From NCBI GenBank assembly GCA_030272585.1, contig BSYQ01000012.1, forward strand, positions 124,001 to 188,000: a DNA stretch of 64,000 bases, given 5' to 3'. Below the pieces are notes generated by a model. The model was not told where the DNA came from. It worked only from the letters and a program-made list of their open reading frames with translations, and ran no database searches. The translations under genes and the position numbers were made by a program. This document shows, piece by piece, positions 19,411 to 30,000 of this stretch; positions within the stretch are counted from its first letter, which is position 1; the number at the start of each line of letters is the position of its first letter. This stretch comes from Bryopsis sp. KO-2023. Taxonomy: Eukaryota > Chlorophyta > Ulvophyceae > Bryopsidales > Bryopsidaceae.

Positions 19411-19618
19411 GCAAATAAGGCGACCTTACAAGAATAACAGTTCCCCTAAATATCGTTCCCTCGTCTCTTCCCGAATTCCCAGCCACAACTCCACAACACA
19501 GATTCACCACAAGTTTTCTCCCATCACCACAACTCGGCCGTTCAGCCGCAAACACCCTCGCGTCCCAATTCATCTCATTTACTCCCCCATCTATTCCCGA
19601 CTCTCTTTTTTCACCACA
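19411..19618 (-). repeat. 5' LTR of element A, outer fragment
   Basis: This continues the LTR interrupted at 9135. It equals 3461-3668 and ends in CACCACA. Bases 19411-19415 are the duplicated GCAAA. The next bases, GTAG, are the target duplication of element A. Confidence 0.92.
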
Positions 19619-20011
19619 GTAGTAAATGGTCATAAAATTTGAAAACGAAAAAACGGTTGTCATTTATTCAGAACAAATTTTGTCCTCGCTCCGGCGCTTA
19701 CGGAAAAACTCACTGAAAGATATTACTTCTGTGGGCTTGAGACTCAATTAATTTCTATTGCCCCCCCAGTTTTTTTTTCCCCAAAAAAAACTATCACTCA
19801 GGCATGATCAACTCTATTCTTGTTAAGGAAAAAACCCTTTGGAACACCAAAACCCCTTGTGAAGCTTTCTTTTTCTAGGTCATCCGTCGAAAAAGCTATT
19901 TCCCTCCTGTTGTTGTTTTGTTTCAAGTCAATTCTTTTGGCTTAAAAGCTCTTGGTCACTGGACATAAAAAAGGAAGAAAAAGGAAGGCCTATTGATACT
20001 AGCTTACTGCT
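19619..20011. other. Non-coding flank left of the first array locus
   Basis: No gene seen. The first 100 bp resemble the reverse complement of 63290-63370, continuing the old inverted repeat. From about 19905 the sequence starts to resemble the spacer before the other array loci. Confidence 0.5.
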
Positions 20012-20512
20012 GTGTCTGACACATCACAACGGCTGAGACAGTAATCTCACTCTTTCTCACACTCTTTTGCTCCTCTCTGTCTGACTCTCTGATTTCCGAG
20101 AAAATTTGGGGAAAGGGGGGTTTCGACTAATAACCTTGTCCCCGACTTGTTACCACCGTTAATCTTTCCGCCTCCGTTTAAAGTTCACGCTGGTATCTTG
20201 CTGCCACGTCCCACGTGGTCACTCTTTTTAATCTCACCCCTTTTCTGGCACTGACTCATCCATCCAGAAACACAACCGTCTGTCCCACCGTTTCACGGCA
20301 AGAGAATTCATTACGTCAACGACCGCGTCAGCCGTCGACTGGTTAGCACAACGCTCGAGTTTGAGGAGCACGAAAAAAGAAAGGTCCTCGTGAAAACTCC
20401 GATCGTCGCTCCGCATTTTGTTTCTGCATGTACAAAGGATGGACCTCTGGAGGAAGAAAACAAGTGGGTAGGCTCCAGTTTGTTGACTTGTTTTTTGTGT
20501 GTTGTGTTTCAG
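20012..20512 (+). other. Leader of array locus 1 (candidate first exon and first intron)
   Basis: The sequence from TCTGACACATCACAACG onward is shared with 26569, 41215 and 45043. A frame open from about 20255 reads protein-like through KRKVLVKTPIVAPHF and CTKDGPLEEENK, with no in-frame ATG. It ends at AACAA followed by GTGGGT, a donor-like site, with TTTCAG at 20507-20512. The last 22 nt before the donor, and the intron after it, resemble the end of the array unit, so the array may have grown from this exon-intron pair. Compared with the other leaders it has a 4-bp gain and a 1-bp loss, which change the upstream frame. Confidence 0.5.
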
Positions 20513-23500
20513 GTTCGAGGAAGGGACCCCTGGAGCTCTGAAGGCAGAAAAACAAGTAAGTGGGGTTGGGTGGGCTGTTGTTTGTTGACTTGTTTTTGTG
20601 TGTTTGTGTTTCAGGTTCGAGGAAGGGACCCCTGGAGCTCTGAAGGCAGAAAAACAAGTAAGTGAGGGTGGGTGGGCTGTTGTTTGTTGACTTGTTTTTG
20701 TGTGTTGTGTTTCAGGTTCGAGGAAGGGACCCCTGGAGCTCTGAAGGCAGAAAAACAAGTAAGTGGGGTTGGGTGGGCTGTTGTTTGGTGACTTGTTTTT
20801 GTGTGTTGTGTTTCAGGTTCGAGGAAGGGACCCCTGGAGCTCTGAAGGCAGAAAAACAAGTAAGTGGGGTTGGGTGGGCTGTTGTTTGTTGACTTGTTTT
20901 TGTGTGTTGTGTTTCAGGTTCGAGGAAGGGACCCCTGGAGCTCCGAAGGCAGAAAAACAAGTAAGTGGGGGTGGGTGGGCTGTTGTTTGTTGACTTGTTT
21001 TTGTGTGTTGTGTTTCAGGTTCGAGGAAGGGACCCCTGGAGCTCTGAAGGCAGAAAAACAAGTAAGTGGGGTTGGGTGGGCTGTTGTTTGGTGACTTGTT
21101 TTTGTGTGTTGTGTTTCAGGTTCGAGGAAGGGACCCCTGGAGCTCCGAAGGCAGAAAAACAAGTAAGTGGGGTTGGGTGGGCTGTTGTTTGGTGACTTGT
21201 TTTTGTGTGTTGTGTTTCAGGTTCGAGGAAGGGACCCCTGGAGCTCTGAAGGCAGAAAAACAAGTAAGTGGGGTTGGGTGGGCTGTTGTTTGTTGACTTG
21301 TTTTTGTGTGTTGTGTTTCAGGTTCGAGGAAGGGACCCCTGGAGCTCTGAAGGCAGAAAAACAAGTAAGTGGGGTTGGGTGGGCTGTTGTTTGTTGACTT
21401 GTTTTTGTGTGTTGTGTTTCAGGTTCGAGGAAGGGACCCCTGGAGCTCTGAAGGCAGAAAAACAAGTAAGTGGGGGTGGGTGGGCTGTTGTTTGTTGACT
21501 TGTTTTTGTGTGGTGTTTTTCAGGTTCGAGGAAGGGACCCCTGGAGCTCCGAAGGCAGAAAAACAAGTAAGTGGGGGTGGTTGGGCTGTTGTTTGTTGAC
21601 TTGTTTTTGTGTGTTGTGTTTCAGGTTCGAGGAAGGGACCCCTGGAGCTCTGAAGGCAGAAAAACAAGTAAGTGGGGGTGGTTGGGCTGTTGTTTGGTGA
21701 CTTGTTTTTGTGTGTTGTGTTTCAGGTTCGAGGAAGGGACCCCTGGAGCTCTGAAGGCAGAAAAACAAGTAAGTGGGGGTGGGTGGGCTGTTGTTTGTTG
21801 ACTTGTTTTTGTGTGTTGTGTTTCAGGTTCAAGGAAGGGACTCCTGGAGCTCTGAAGGCAGAAAAACAAGTAAGTGGGGGTGGGTGGGCTGTTGTTTGTT
21901 GACTTGTTTTTGTGTGGTGTTTTTCAGGTTCGAGGAAGGGACCCCTGGAGCTCTGAAGGCAGAAAAACAAGTAAGTGGGGGTGGTTGGGCTGTTGTTTGT
22001 TGACTTGTTTTTGTGTGTTGTGTTTCAGGTTCGAGGAAGGGACCCCTGGAGCTCTGAAGGCAGAAAAACAAGTAAGTGGGGGTGGTTGGGCTGTTGTTTG
22101 TTGACTTGTTTTTGTGTGGTGTTTTTCAGGTTCGAGGAAGGGACCCCTGGAGCTCTGAAGGCAGAAAAACAAGTAAGTGGGGTTGGGTGGGCTGTTGTTT
22201 GTTGACTTGTTTTTGTGTGTTTGTGTTTCAGGTTCGAGGAAGGGACCCCTGGAGCTCTGAAGGCAGAAAAACAAGTAAGTGGGGTTGGGTGGGCTGTTGT
22301 TTGGTGACTTGTTTTTGTGTGTTGTGTTTCAGGTTCGAGGAAGGGACCCCTGGAGCTCTGAAGGCAGAAAAACAAGTAAGTGGGGTTGGGTGGGCTGTTG
22401 TTTGTTGACTTGTTTTTGTGTGTTGTGTTTCAGGTTCGAGGAAGGGACCCCTGGAGCTCTGAAGGCAGAAAAACAAGTAAGTGGGGTTGGGTGGGCTGTT
22501 GTTTGGTGACTTGTTTTTGTGTGTTGTGTTTCAGGTTCGAGGAAGGGACCCCTGGAGCTCTGAAGGCAGAAAAACAAGTAAGTGGGGTTGGGTGGGCTGT
22601 TGTTTGGTGACTTGTTTTTGTGTGTTGTGTTTCAGGTTCGAGGAAGGGACCCCTGGAGCTCCGAAGGCAGAAAAACAAGTAAGTGGGGTTGGGTGGGCTG
22701 TTGTTTGGTGACTTGTTTTTGTGTGTTGTGTTTCAGGTTCGAGGAAGGGACCCCTGGAGCTCTGAAGGCAGAAAAACAAGTAAGTGGGGGTGGGTGGGCT
22801 GTTGTTTGTTGACTTGTTTTTGTGTGTTTGTGTTTCAGGTTCGAGGAAGGGACCCCTGGAGCTCTGAAGGCAGAAAAACAAGTAAGTGGGGTTGGGTGGG
22901 CTGTTGTTTGGTGACTTGTTTTTGTGTGTTGTGTTTCAGGTTCGAGGAAGGGACCCCTGGAGCTCTGAAGGCAGAAAAACAAGTAAGTGGGGTTGGGTGG
23001 GCTGTTGTTTGTTGACTTGTTTTTGTGTGTTTGTGTTTCAGGTTCGAGGAAGGGACCCCTGGAGCTCCGAAGGCAGAAAAACAAGTAAGTGGGGTTGGGT
23101 GGGCTGTTGTTTGTTGACTTGTTTTTGTGTGTTTGTGTTTCAGGTTCGAGGAAGGGACCCCTGGAGCTCCGAAGGCAGAAAAACAAGTAAGTGGGGTTGG
23201 GTGGGCTGTTGTTTGGTGACTTGTTTTTGTGTGTTTGTGTTTCAGGTTCGAGGAAGGGACCCCTGGAGCTCTGAAGGCAGAAAAACAAGTAAGTGGGGGT
23301 GGGTGGGCTGTTGTTTGTTGACTTGTTTTTGTGTGTTTGTGTTTCAGGTTCGAGGAAGGGACCCCTGGAGCTCTGAAGGCAGAAAAACAAGTAAGTGGGG
23401 TTGGGTGGGCTGTTGTTTGTTGACTTGTTTTTGTGTGTTGTGTTTCAGGTTCAAGGAAGGGACTCCTGGAGCTCTGAAGGCAGAAAAACAAGTAAGTGGG

Positions 23501-24968
23501 GGTGGGTGGGCTGTTGTTTGTTGACTTGTTTTTGTGTGTTTGTGTTTAAGGCTCAAGGAAGGGACCCCTGGAGCTCCGAAGGCAGAAAAACAAGTAAGTG
23601 GGGTTGGGTGGGCTGTTGTTTGTTGACTTGTTTTTGTGTGTTTGTGTTTCAGGTTCGAGGAAGGGACCCCTGGAGCTCCGAAGGCAGAAAAACAAGTAAG
23701 TGGGGTTGGGTGGGCTGTTGTTTGGTGACTTGTTTTTGTGTGTTGTGTTTCAGATTCGAGGAAGGGACCCCTGGAGCTCTGAAGGCAGAAAAACAAGTAA
23801 GTGGGGGTGGTTGGGCTGTTGTTTGTTGACTTGTTTTTGTGTGTTGTGTTCCAGGTTCAAGGAAGGGACTCCTGGAGCTCTGAAGGCAGAAAAACAAGTA
23901 AGTGGGGTTGGGTGGGCTGTTGTTTGTTGACTTGTTTTTGTGTGTTGTGTTTCAGGTTCAAGGAAGGGACTCCTGGAGCTCTGAAGGCAGAAAAACAAGT
24001 AAGTGGGGTTGGGTGGGCTGTTGTTTGTTGACTTGTTTTTGTGTGTTTGTGTTTAAGGCTCAAGGAAGGGACCCCTGGAGCTCCGAAGGCAGAAAAACAA
24101 GTAAGTGGGGTTGGGTGGGCTGTTGTTTGGTGACTTGTTTTTGTGCGTTGTGTTTCAGGTTCGAGGAAGGGACCCCTGGAGCTCTGAAGGCAGAAAAACA
24201 AGTAAGTGGGGGTGGGTGGGCTGTTGTTTGTTGACTTGTTTTTGTGTGTTGTGTTTCAGGTTCGAGGAAGGGACCCCTGGAGCTCCGAAGGCAGAAAAAC
24301 AAGTAAGTGGGGTTGGGTGGGCTGTTGTTTGGTGACTTGTTTTTGTGTGGTGTTTTTCAGGTTCGAGGAAGGGACCCCTGGAGCTCCGAAGGCAGAAAAA
24401 CAAGTAAGTGGGGTTGGGTGGGCTGTTGTTTGGTGACTTGTTTTTGTGTGTTGTGTTTCAGGTTCGAGGAAGGGACCCCTGGAGCTCCGAAGGCAGAAAA
24501 ACAAGTAAGTGGGGTTGGGTGGGCTGTTGTTTGGTGACTTGTTTTTGTGTGTTGTGTTTCAGGTTCGAGGAAGGGACCCCTGGAGCTCTGAAGGCAGAAA
24601 AACAAGTAAGTGGGGTTGGGTGGGCTGTTGTTTGGTGACTTGTTTTTGTGTGTTGTGTTTCAGGTTCGAGGAAGGGACCCCTGGAGCTCCGAAGGCAGAA
24701 AAACAAGTAAGTGGGGTTGGGTGGGCTGTTGTTTGGTGACTTGTTTTTTGTGTGTTGTTTTTCAGGTTCGAGGGAGGGACCCCTGGAGCTCTGAAGGAAG
24801 AAAAACAAGTAAGTGGGGTTGGGTGGGCTGTTGTTTGTTGACTTGTTTTTGTGTGTTGTGTTTCAGGTTCGAGGGAGGGACCCCTGGAGCTCTGAAGGAA
24901 GAAAAACAAGTAAGTGGGGGTGGGTGGGCTGTTGTTTGTTGACTTGTTTTTGTGTGTTTGTGTTTCAG
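20513..24968 (+). repeat. Array 1: about 44 tandem 101-bp exon-intron-like units
   Basis: Each unit is a 43-nt block (GTTCGAGGAAGGGACCCCTG to AGAAAAACAA) bounded by TTTCAG before and GTAAGTGGGG after, then a T/G-rich 58-nt block that looks like a minimal intron. Variants are spread through the array: CTCTGA or CTCCGA in the exon, TTGACTT or GGTGACTT in the intron, and a TGTGGTGTTTTT or TGTGTTTGTGTTT acceptor tract. Two units have TTTAAG (about 23547 and 24054) instead of TTTCAG. With a 101-bp period no long ORF crosses it. Whether it is spliced cannot be read from DNA alone. Confidence 0.9.
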
Positions 24969-26570
24969 GTTCGAGGAAGGGACTTCAGGAGCTGAGTGGT
25001 TGGCGGCGGTGGTGGCGGCGGCATGGGGGGGTGGATATGGGTTCTAAAGTGTATGTACTTGATAAGCTTGGTTTGTAGGCTTTGGTGATTTGGTATGAAT
25101 TGGATTAGATGGGCCTGTGATTACTGGGAGATTCTGAATGAAGTTGACTGTTCTGCAGTACTTGATTGCGGAGGAGGAGGCGACGGTTGCTGGTGGTGGT
25201 GTGGCTCAACAGGATCGTGTGGACTATTATTGAGTACAAAGAAAGTGGGTTAATCTGAGAGAGAAGACTATTCGTTTGACCAGGCATCAGGCTATATATC
25301 TTCAGATTTGTGTGGAAGTTTTCCATTGTTGCGTGTATATATTGCTCCAGGGTAAGTTGCCTGGTTCCTGGATTTTGAGTTGAACCTGTGATGATCAAAA
25401 ATAAATTTGAAACGGAGGGTTTAGCCAAGTCTTTTGTCCCATGAGGATCTGTCGTTTGGATCATCCTTAAATTGTTGGAGGAGTCTTAGTTGAGCAGCTC
25501 CCCAGTGACAAATGTAATAATTTTGCTGTTTGAAATTGTTTTCTGTGAGTATGTGGAGTCTCATAACCTGGTTGGACAGCCGAGTCCCCAGAAACCCGGC
25601 TTGTAGGAGTCAGCCATTCAACCCACCATGCATGATGCGATGTTCAATTTATTTTGGAAAAAAAAGGAAAGTAAGTGTTTTTCACTTTGTTGTCCTTTTG
25701 ATATTCTTGCATGCTCATTCTGGATGATTCGGACCGGCCAGCTTCAGATCCTGTAATAATCAGATAATGTTCAGAAAAGCGTTCCTTGATTCGACAACCC
25801 TTCTATCTCGGCTCTAACAACCTCTATGTCACACTCAGACAACAACTTCTGAAAAAACAGTTTCTTGCAAGGAACGCAGCATTTCCGTTTGATGTGTGTG
25901 TGCCGTTAATTTTGATTTTAATTTCAGACTTAGATATCACAAATCACAATCCAAAACTGCATGCAGTTGTGGATACCACAAGTATTCTGGATACCAGTGT
26001 TTTTTTAGAGAAAAGGAACAACACTTTTTTTCATTTTAACAGCGCGTGCTGGTGGACAAAAATTATGTGGCCAGCTCAGGAGAATTCGTTCTCGAGATGA
26101 ATGGATTGAGCAGGCCTGTGAGAGTTCAGGTTCATACAGTTTTGTCTTGTCTGAATAGATTTCCATCTGTTTTGTTCAAATTGCCAAAACCGAGGAGCTG
26201 CAATTGTTCCTTCGGCTTTGTTGATTTGGATGTCACTGTGGGAAGCTGGACATCTTTTTAGGGAAATTGGGAACACCCCATGCAGCCTGGTCATTGTGCA
26301 AAAGAGTGATATGGGTGTGTCTTGTTGTGCCAGAATGATCTGTGGGATTTTAAACCCTTGCACGTCAAATTTCCCTCCAAAAGTTTTCGTGAACACCACA
26401 ACGAAGGTTTCTGCAAAGAAAAAAAATGGGAGGTGTTTTTTTTCTCCCTAATCTTCGCAATAATATTTTCATGTAATTGTAAAGATTTATTATTATTTCG
26501 ATCCTGTTGTTTTGTTTGGGTCAATTCTGGATCAAAAAGAAGAAAAAGAAAGGCTGTTTACAGTAACTTT
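24969..26570 (+). other. Tail of array locus 1 (candidate terminal exon and beyond)
   Basis: The tail begins after a TTTCAG with the same GTTCGAGGAAGGGAC as the microexon, then diverges. In one frame it continues FEEGTSGAEWLAAVVAAAWG and stops near 25048. A glycine/alanine-coding GGC-rich stretch lies at 25004-25030. AATAAA occurs at 25400. Further on, an ATG in good context (25628) opens a 43-nt exon with a GTAAGT donor at 25671. An acceptor at 25774 would join it in phase to a frame running to 26100 (about 119 residues, no family recognised). The tail is repeated almost identically at 39615 and 43443. Confidence 0.5.
25628..26100 (+). CDS. Possible small two-exon gene in the tail, copy 1
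   Basis: Exon 1 (25628-25670) starts CACCATGC and ends before GTAAGTG. Exon 2 starts after TTCAG at 25775. The join keeps phase and gives about 119 residues: KRSLIRQPFYLGSNN, then LRQQLLKKQFLARNAAF and a hydrophobic VCVPLILILI stretch. Other splice choices near 25990-26041 would give a different end. There is no recognised domain. Identical copies lie 14,646 bp and 18,474 bp downstream. The evidence is only splice-site phase and open frames, so it may be chance. Confidence 0.25.
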
Positions 26571-27073
26571 GTCTGACACATCACAACGACTGAAACAGTA
26601 ATCTCACTCTTTCTCACACTCTTTTGTTCCTCTCTGTCTGACTCTCTGATTTCCGAGAAAATTTGGGGAAAGGGGGGTTTCGACTAATAACCTTGTCCCC
26701 GACTTTTTAGCACCGTTAATCTTTCCGCCTCCGTTTAAAGTTCACGCTGGTATCTTGCTGCCACGTCCCACATGGTCACTCTTTTTTCCGTCACCCCTTT
26801 TCTGGCACTGACTCATCCAGAAACACAACCGTCTGTCCCACCGTTTCACGGCAAGGGAATTCGTTTACGTCAACGACCGCGTCAGCCGTCGACCGGTTAC
26901 CACAAGGCTCGAGTTTGAGGAGCACACAAAAAGAAAGGTCCTCGTGAAAACTCCGATCGTCGCTCCGCATTTCGTTTCTGCATGTACGAAGGATGGACCT
27001 CTGGAGGAAAGAAAAACAAGTAAGTGGGGTTGGGTGGGCTGTTGTTTGGTGACTTGTGTGTGTTGTGTTTCAG
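26571..27073 (+). other. Leader of array locus 2
   Basis: Homologous to 20012-20512 but without its 4-bp insertion and with one extra T. The open frame reads HRFTAREFVYVNDRVSRR, then KRKVLVKTPIVAPHFVSAC, and ends at AAAAACAA before GTAAGTGGGG. Compared with locus 1, changes fall at both silent and replacement positions, so coding constraint is not proven. Confidence 0.5.
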
Positions 27074-30000
27074 GTTCGAGGAAGGGACCCCTGGAGCTCC
27101 GAAGGCAGAAAAACAAGTAAGTGGGGTTGGGTGGGCTGTTGTTTGGTGACTTGTTTTTGTGTGTTTGTGTTTCAGGTTCGAGGAAGGGACCCCTGGAGCT
27201 CCGAAGGCAGAAAAACAAGTAAGTGGGGTTGGGTGGGCTGTTGTTTGGTGACTTGTTTTTGTGTGTTGTGTTTCATGTTCGAGGAAGGGACCCCTGGAGC
27301 TCCGAAGGCAGAAAAACAAGTAAGTGGGGTTGGGTGGGCTGTTGTTTGGTGACTTGTTTTTTGTGTGTTGTGTTTCAGGTTCGAGGGAGGGACCCCTGGA
27401 GCTCTGAAGGAAGAAAAACAAGTAAGTGGGGTTGGGTGGGCTGTTGTTTGGTGACTTGTTTTTTGTGTGTTGTGTTTCAGGTTCGAGGGAGGGACCCCTG
27501 GAGCTCTGAAGGAAGAAAAACAAGTAAGTGGGGTTGGGTGGGCTGTTGTTTGTTGACTTGTTTTTTGTGTGTTGTGTTTCAGGTTCGAGGGAGGGACCCC
27601 TGGAGCTCTGAAGGAAGAAAAACAAGTAAGTGGGGTTGGGTGGGCTGTTGTTTGGTGACTTGTTTTTTGTGTGTTGTGTTTCAGGTTCGAGGGAGGGACC
27701 CCTGGAGCTCTGAAGGAAGAAAAACAAGTAAGTGGGGTTGGGTGGGCTGTTGTTTGGTGACTTGTTTTTTGTGTGTTGTGTTTCAGGTTCGAGGGAGGGA
27801 CCCCTGGAGCTCTGAAGGAAGGAAAACAAGTAAGTGGGGTTGGGTGGGCTGTTGTTTGGTGACTTGTTTTTTGTGTGTTGTGTTTCAGGTTCGAGAAAGG
27901 GACCCCTGGAGCTCTGAAGGAAGAAAAACAAGTAAGTGGGGTTGGGTGGGCTGTTGTTTGGTGACTTGTTTTTTGTGTGTTGTGTTTCAGGTTCGAGGAA
28001 GGGACCCCTGGAGCTCTGAAGGAAGAAAAACAAGTAAGTGGGGTTGGGTGGGCTGTTGTTTGGTGACTTGTTTTTTGTGTGTTGTGTTTCAGGTTCGAGG
28101 GAGGGACCCCTGGAGCTCTGAAGGAAGAAAAACAAGTAAGTGGGGTTGGGTGGGCTGTTGTTTGTTGACTTGTTTTTTGTGTGTTGTGTTTCAGGTTCGA
28201 GGGAGGGACCCCTGGAGCTCTGAAGGAAGGAAAACAAGTAAGTGGGGTTGGGTGGGCTGTTGTTTGTTGACTTGTTTTTTGTGTGTTGTGTTTCAGGTTC
28301 GAGGAAGGGACCCCTGGAGCTCTGAAGGAAGGAAAACAAGTAAGTGGGGTTGGGTGGGCTGTTGTTTGGTGACTTGTTTTTTGTGTGTTGTGTTTCAGGT
28401 TCGAGGGAGGGACCCCTGGAGCTCTGAAGGAAGAAAAACAAGTAAGTGGGGTTGGGTGGGCTCCTGTTTGTTGACTTGTTTTTTGTGTGTTGTGTTTCAG
28501 GTTCGAGGAAGGGACCCCTGGAGCTCTGAAGGAAGAAAAACAAGTAAGTGGGGTTGGGTGGGCTGTTGTTTGTTGACTTGTTTTTTGTGTGTTGTGTTTC
28601 AGGTTCGAGGGAGGGACCCCTGGAGCTCTGAAGGAAGGAAAACAAGTAAGTGGGGTTGGGTGGGCTGTTGTTTGGTGACTTGTTTTTTGTGTGTTGTGTT
28701 TCAGGTTCGAGGGAGGGACCCCTGGAGCTCTGAAGGAAGAAAAACAAGTAAGTGGGGTTGGGTGGGCTGTTGTTTGTTGACTTGTTTTTTGTGTGTTGTG
28801 TTTCAGGTTCGAGGGAGGGACCCCTGGAGCTCTGAAGGAAGGAAAACAAGTAAGTGGGGTTGGGTGGGCTGTTGTTTGTTGACTTGTTTTTTGTGTGTTG
28901 TGTTTCAGGCTCGAGGAAGGGACCCCTGGAGCTCTGAAGGAAGGAAAACAAGTAAGTGGGGTTGGGTGGGCTGTTGTTTGGTGACTTGTTTTTTGTGTGT
29001 TGTGTTTCAGGTTCGAGGAAGGGACCCCTGGAGCTCTGAAGGAAGAAAAACAAGTAAGTGGGGTTGGGTGGGCTGTTGTTTGTTGACTTGTTTTTTGTGT
29101 GGTGTTTTTCAGGTTCGAGGAAGGGACCCCTGGAGCTCTGAAGGAAGAAAAACAAGTAAGTGGGGTTGGGTGGGCTGTTGTTTGTTGACTTGTTTTTTGT
29201 GTGTTGTGTTTCAGGCTCGAGGAAGGGACCCCTGGAGCTCTGAAGGAAGGAAAACAAGTAAGTGGGGTTGGGTGGGCTGTTGTTTGTTGACTTGTTTTTT
29301 GTGTGTTGTGTTTCAGGTTCGAGGAAGGGACCCCTGGAGCTCTGAAGGAAGAAAAACAAGTAAGTGGGGTTGGGTGGGCTGTTGTTTGTTGACTTGTTTT
29401 TTGTGTGTTGTGTTTCATGTTCGAGGAAGGGACCCCTGGAGCTCTGAAGGAAGAAAAACAAGTAAGTGGGGTTGGGTGGGCTGTTGTTTGGTGACTTGTT
29501 TTTTGTGTGTTGTGTTTCAGGTTCGAGGGAGGGACCCCTGGAGCTCTGAAGGAAGAAAAACAAGTAAGTGGGGTTGGGTGGGCTGTTGTTTGTTGACTTG
29601 TTTTTTGTGTGTTGTGTTTCAGGTTCGAGGGAGGGACCCCTGGAGCTCTGAAGGAAGAAAAACAAGTAAGTGGGGTTGGGTGGGCTGTTGTTTGGTGACT
29701 TGTTTTTTGTGTGTTGTGTTTCAGGTTCGAGGGAGGGACCCCTGGAGCTCTGAAGGAAGAAAAACAAGTAAGTGGGGTTGGGTGGGCTGTTGTTTGGTGA
29801 CTTGTTTTTTGTGTGTTGTGTTTCAGGTTCGAGGGAGGGACCCCTGGAGCTCTGAAGGAAGGAAAACAAGTAAGTGGGGTTGGGTGGGCTGTTGTTTGGT
29901 GACTTGTTTTTTGTGTGTTGTGTTTCAGGTTCGAGAAAGGGACCCCTGGAGCTCTGAAGGAAGAAAAACAAGTAAGTGGGGTTGGGTGGGCTGTTGTTTG

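Larger units (their letters stand above)
3384..19618 (-). mobile_element. LTR retrotransposon A (Ty3/gypsy-like), interrupted by element B
   Basis: The element runs on the minus strand. Its 3' LTR is 3384-3668 (285 bp, TG..CA). Its 5' LTR is split by element B into 9054-9135 and 19411-19618. The flanks share GTAG (3380-3383 and 19619-19622). After removing element B and its 5-bp duplication, the 5' LTR is again 285 bp, and I read no difference from the 3' LTR, so the insertion is recent. The order is Gag-protease, then by -1 frameshift RT, RNase H and integrase. Element A cannot be transcribed normally because its promoter LTR is cut, and its integrase frame is also broken. Confidence 0.92.

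Noticed and set aside
25105-25464. 119-residue minus-strand frame in the tail, repeated three times
   Set aside because: The repetition is due to recent duplication. There is no domain, and the splice-like signals of the locus are on the plus strand.
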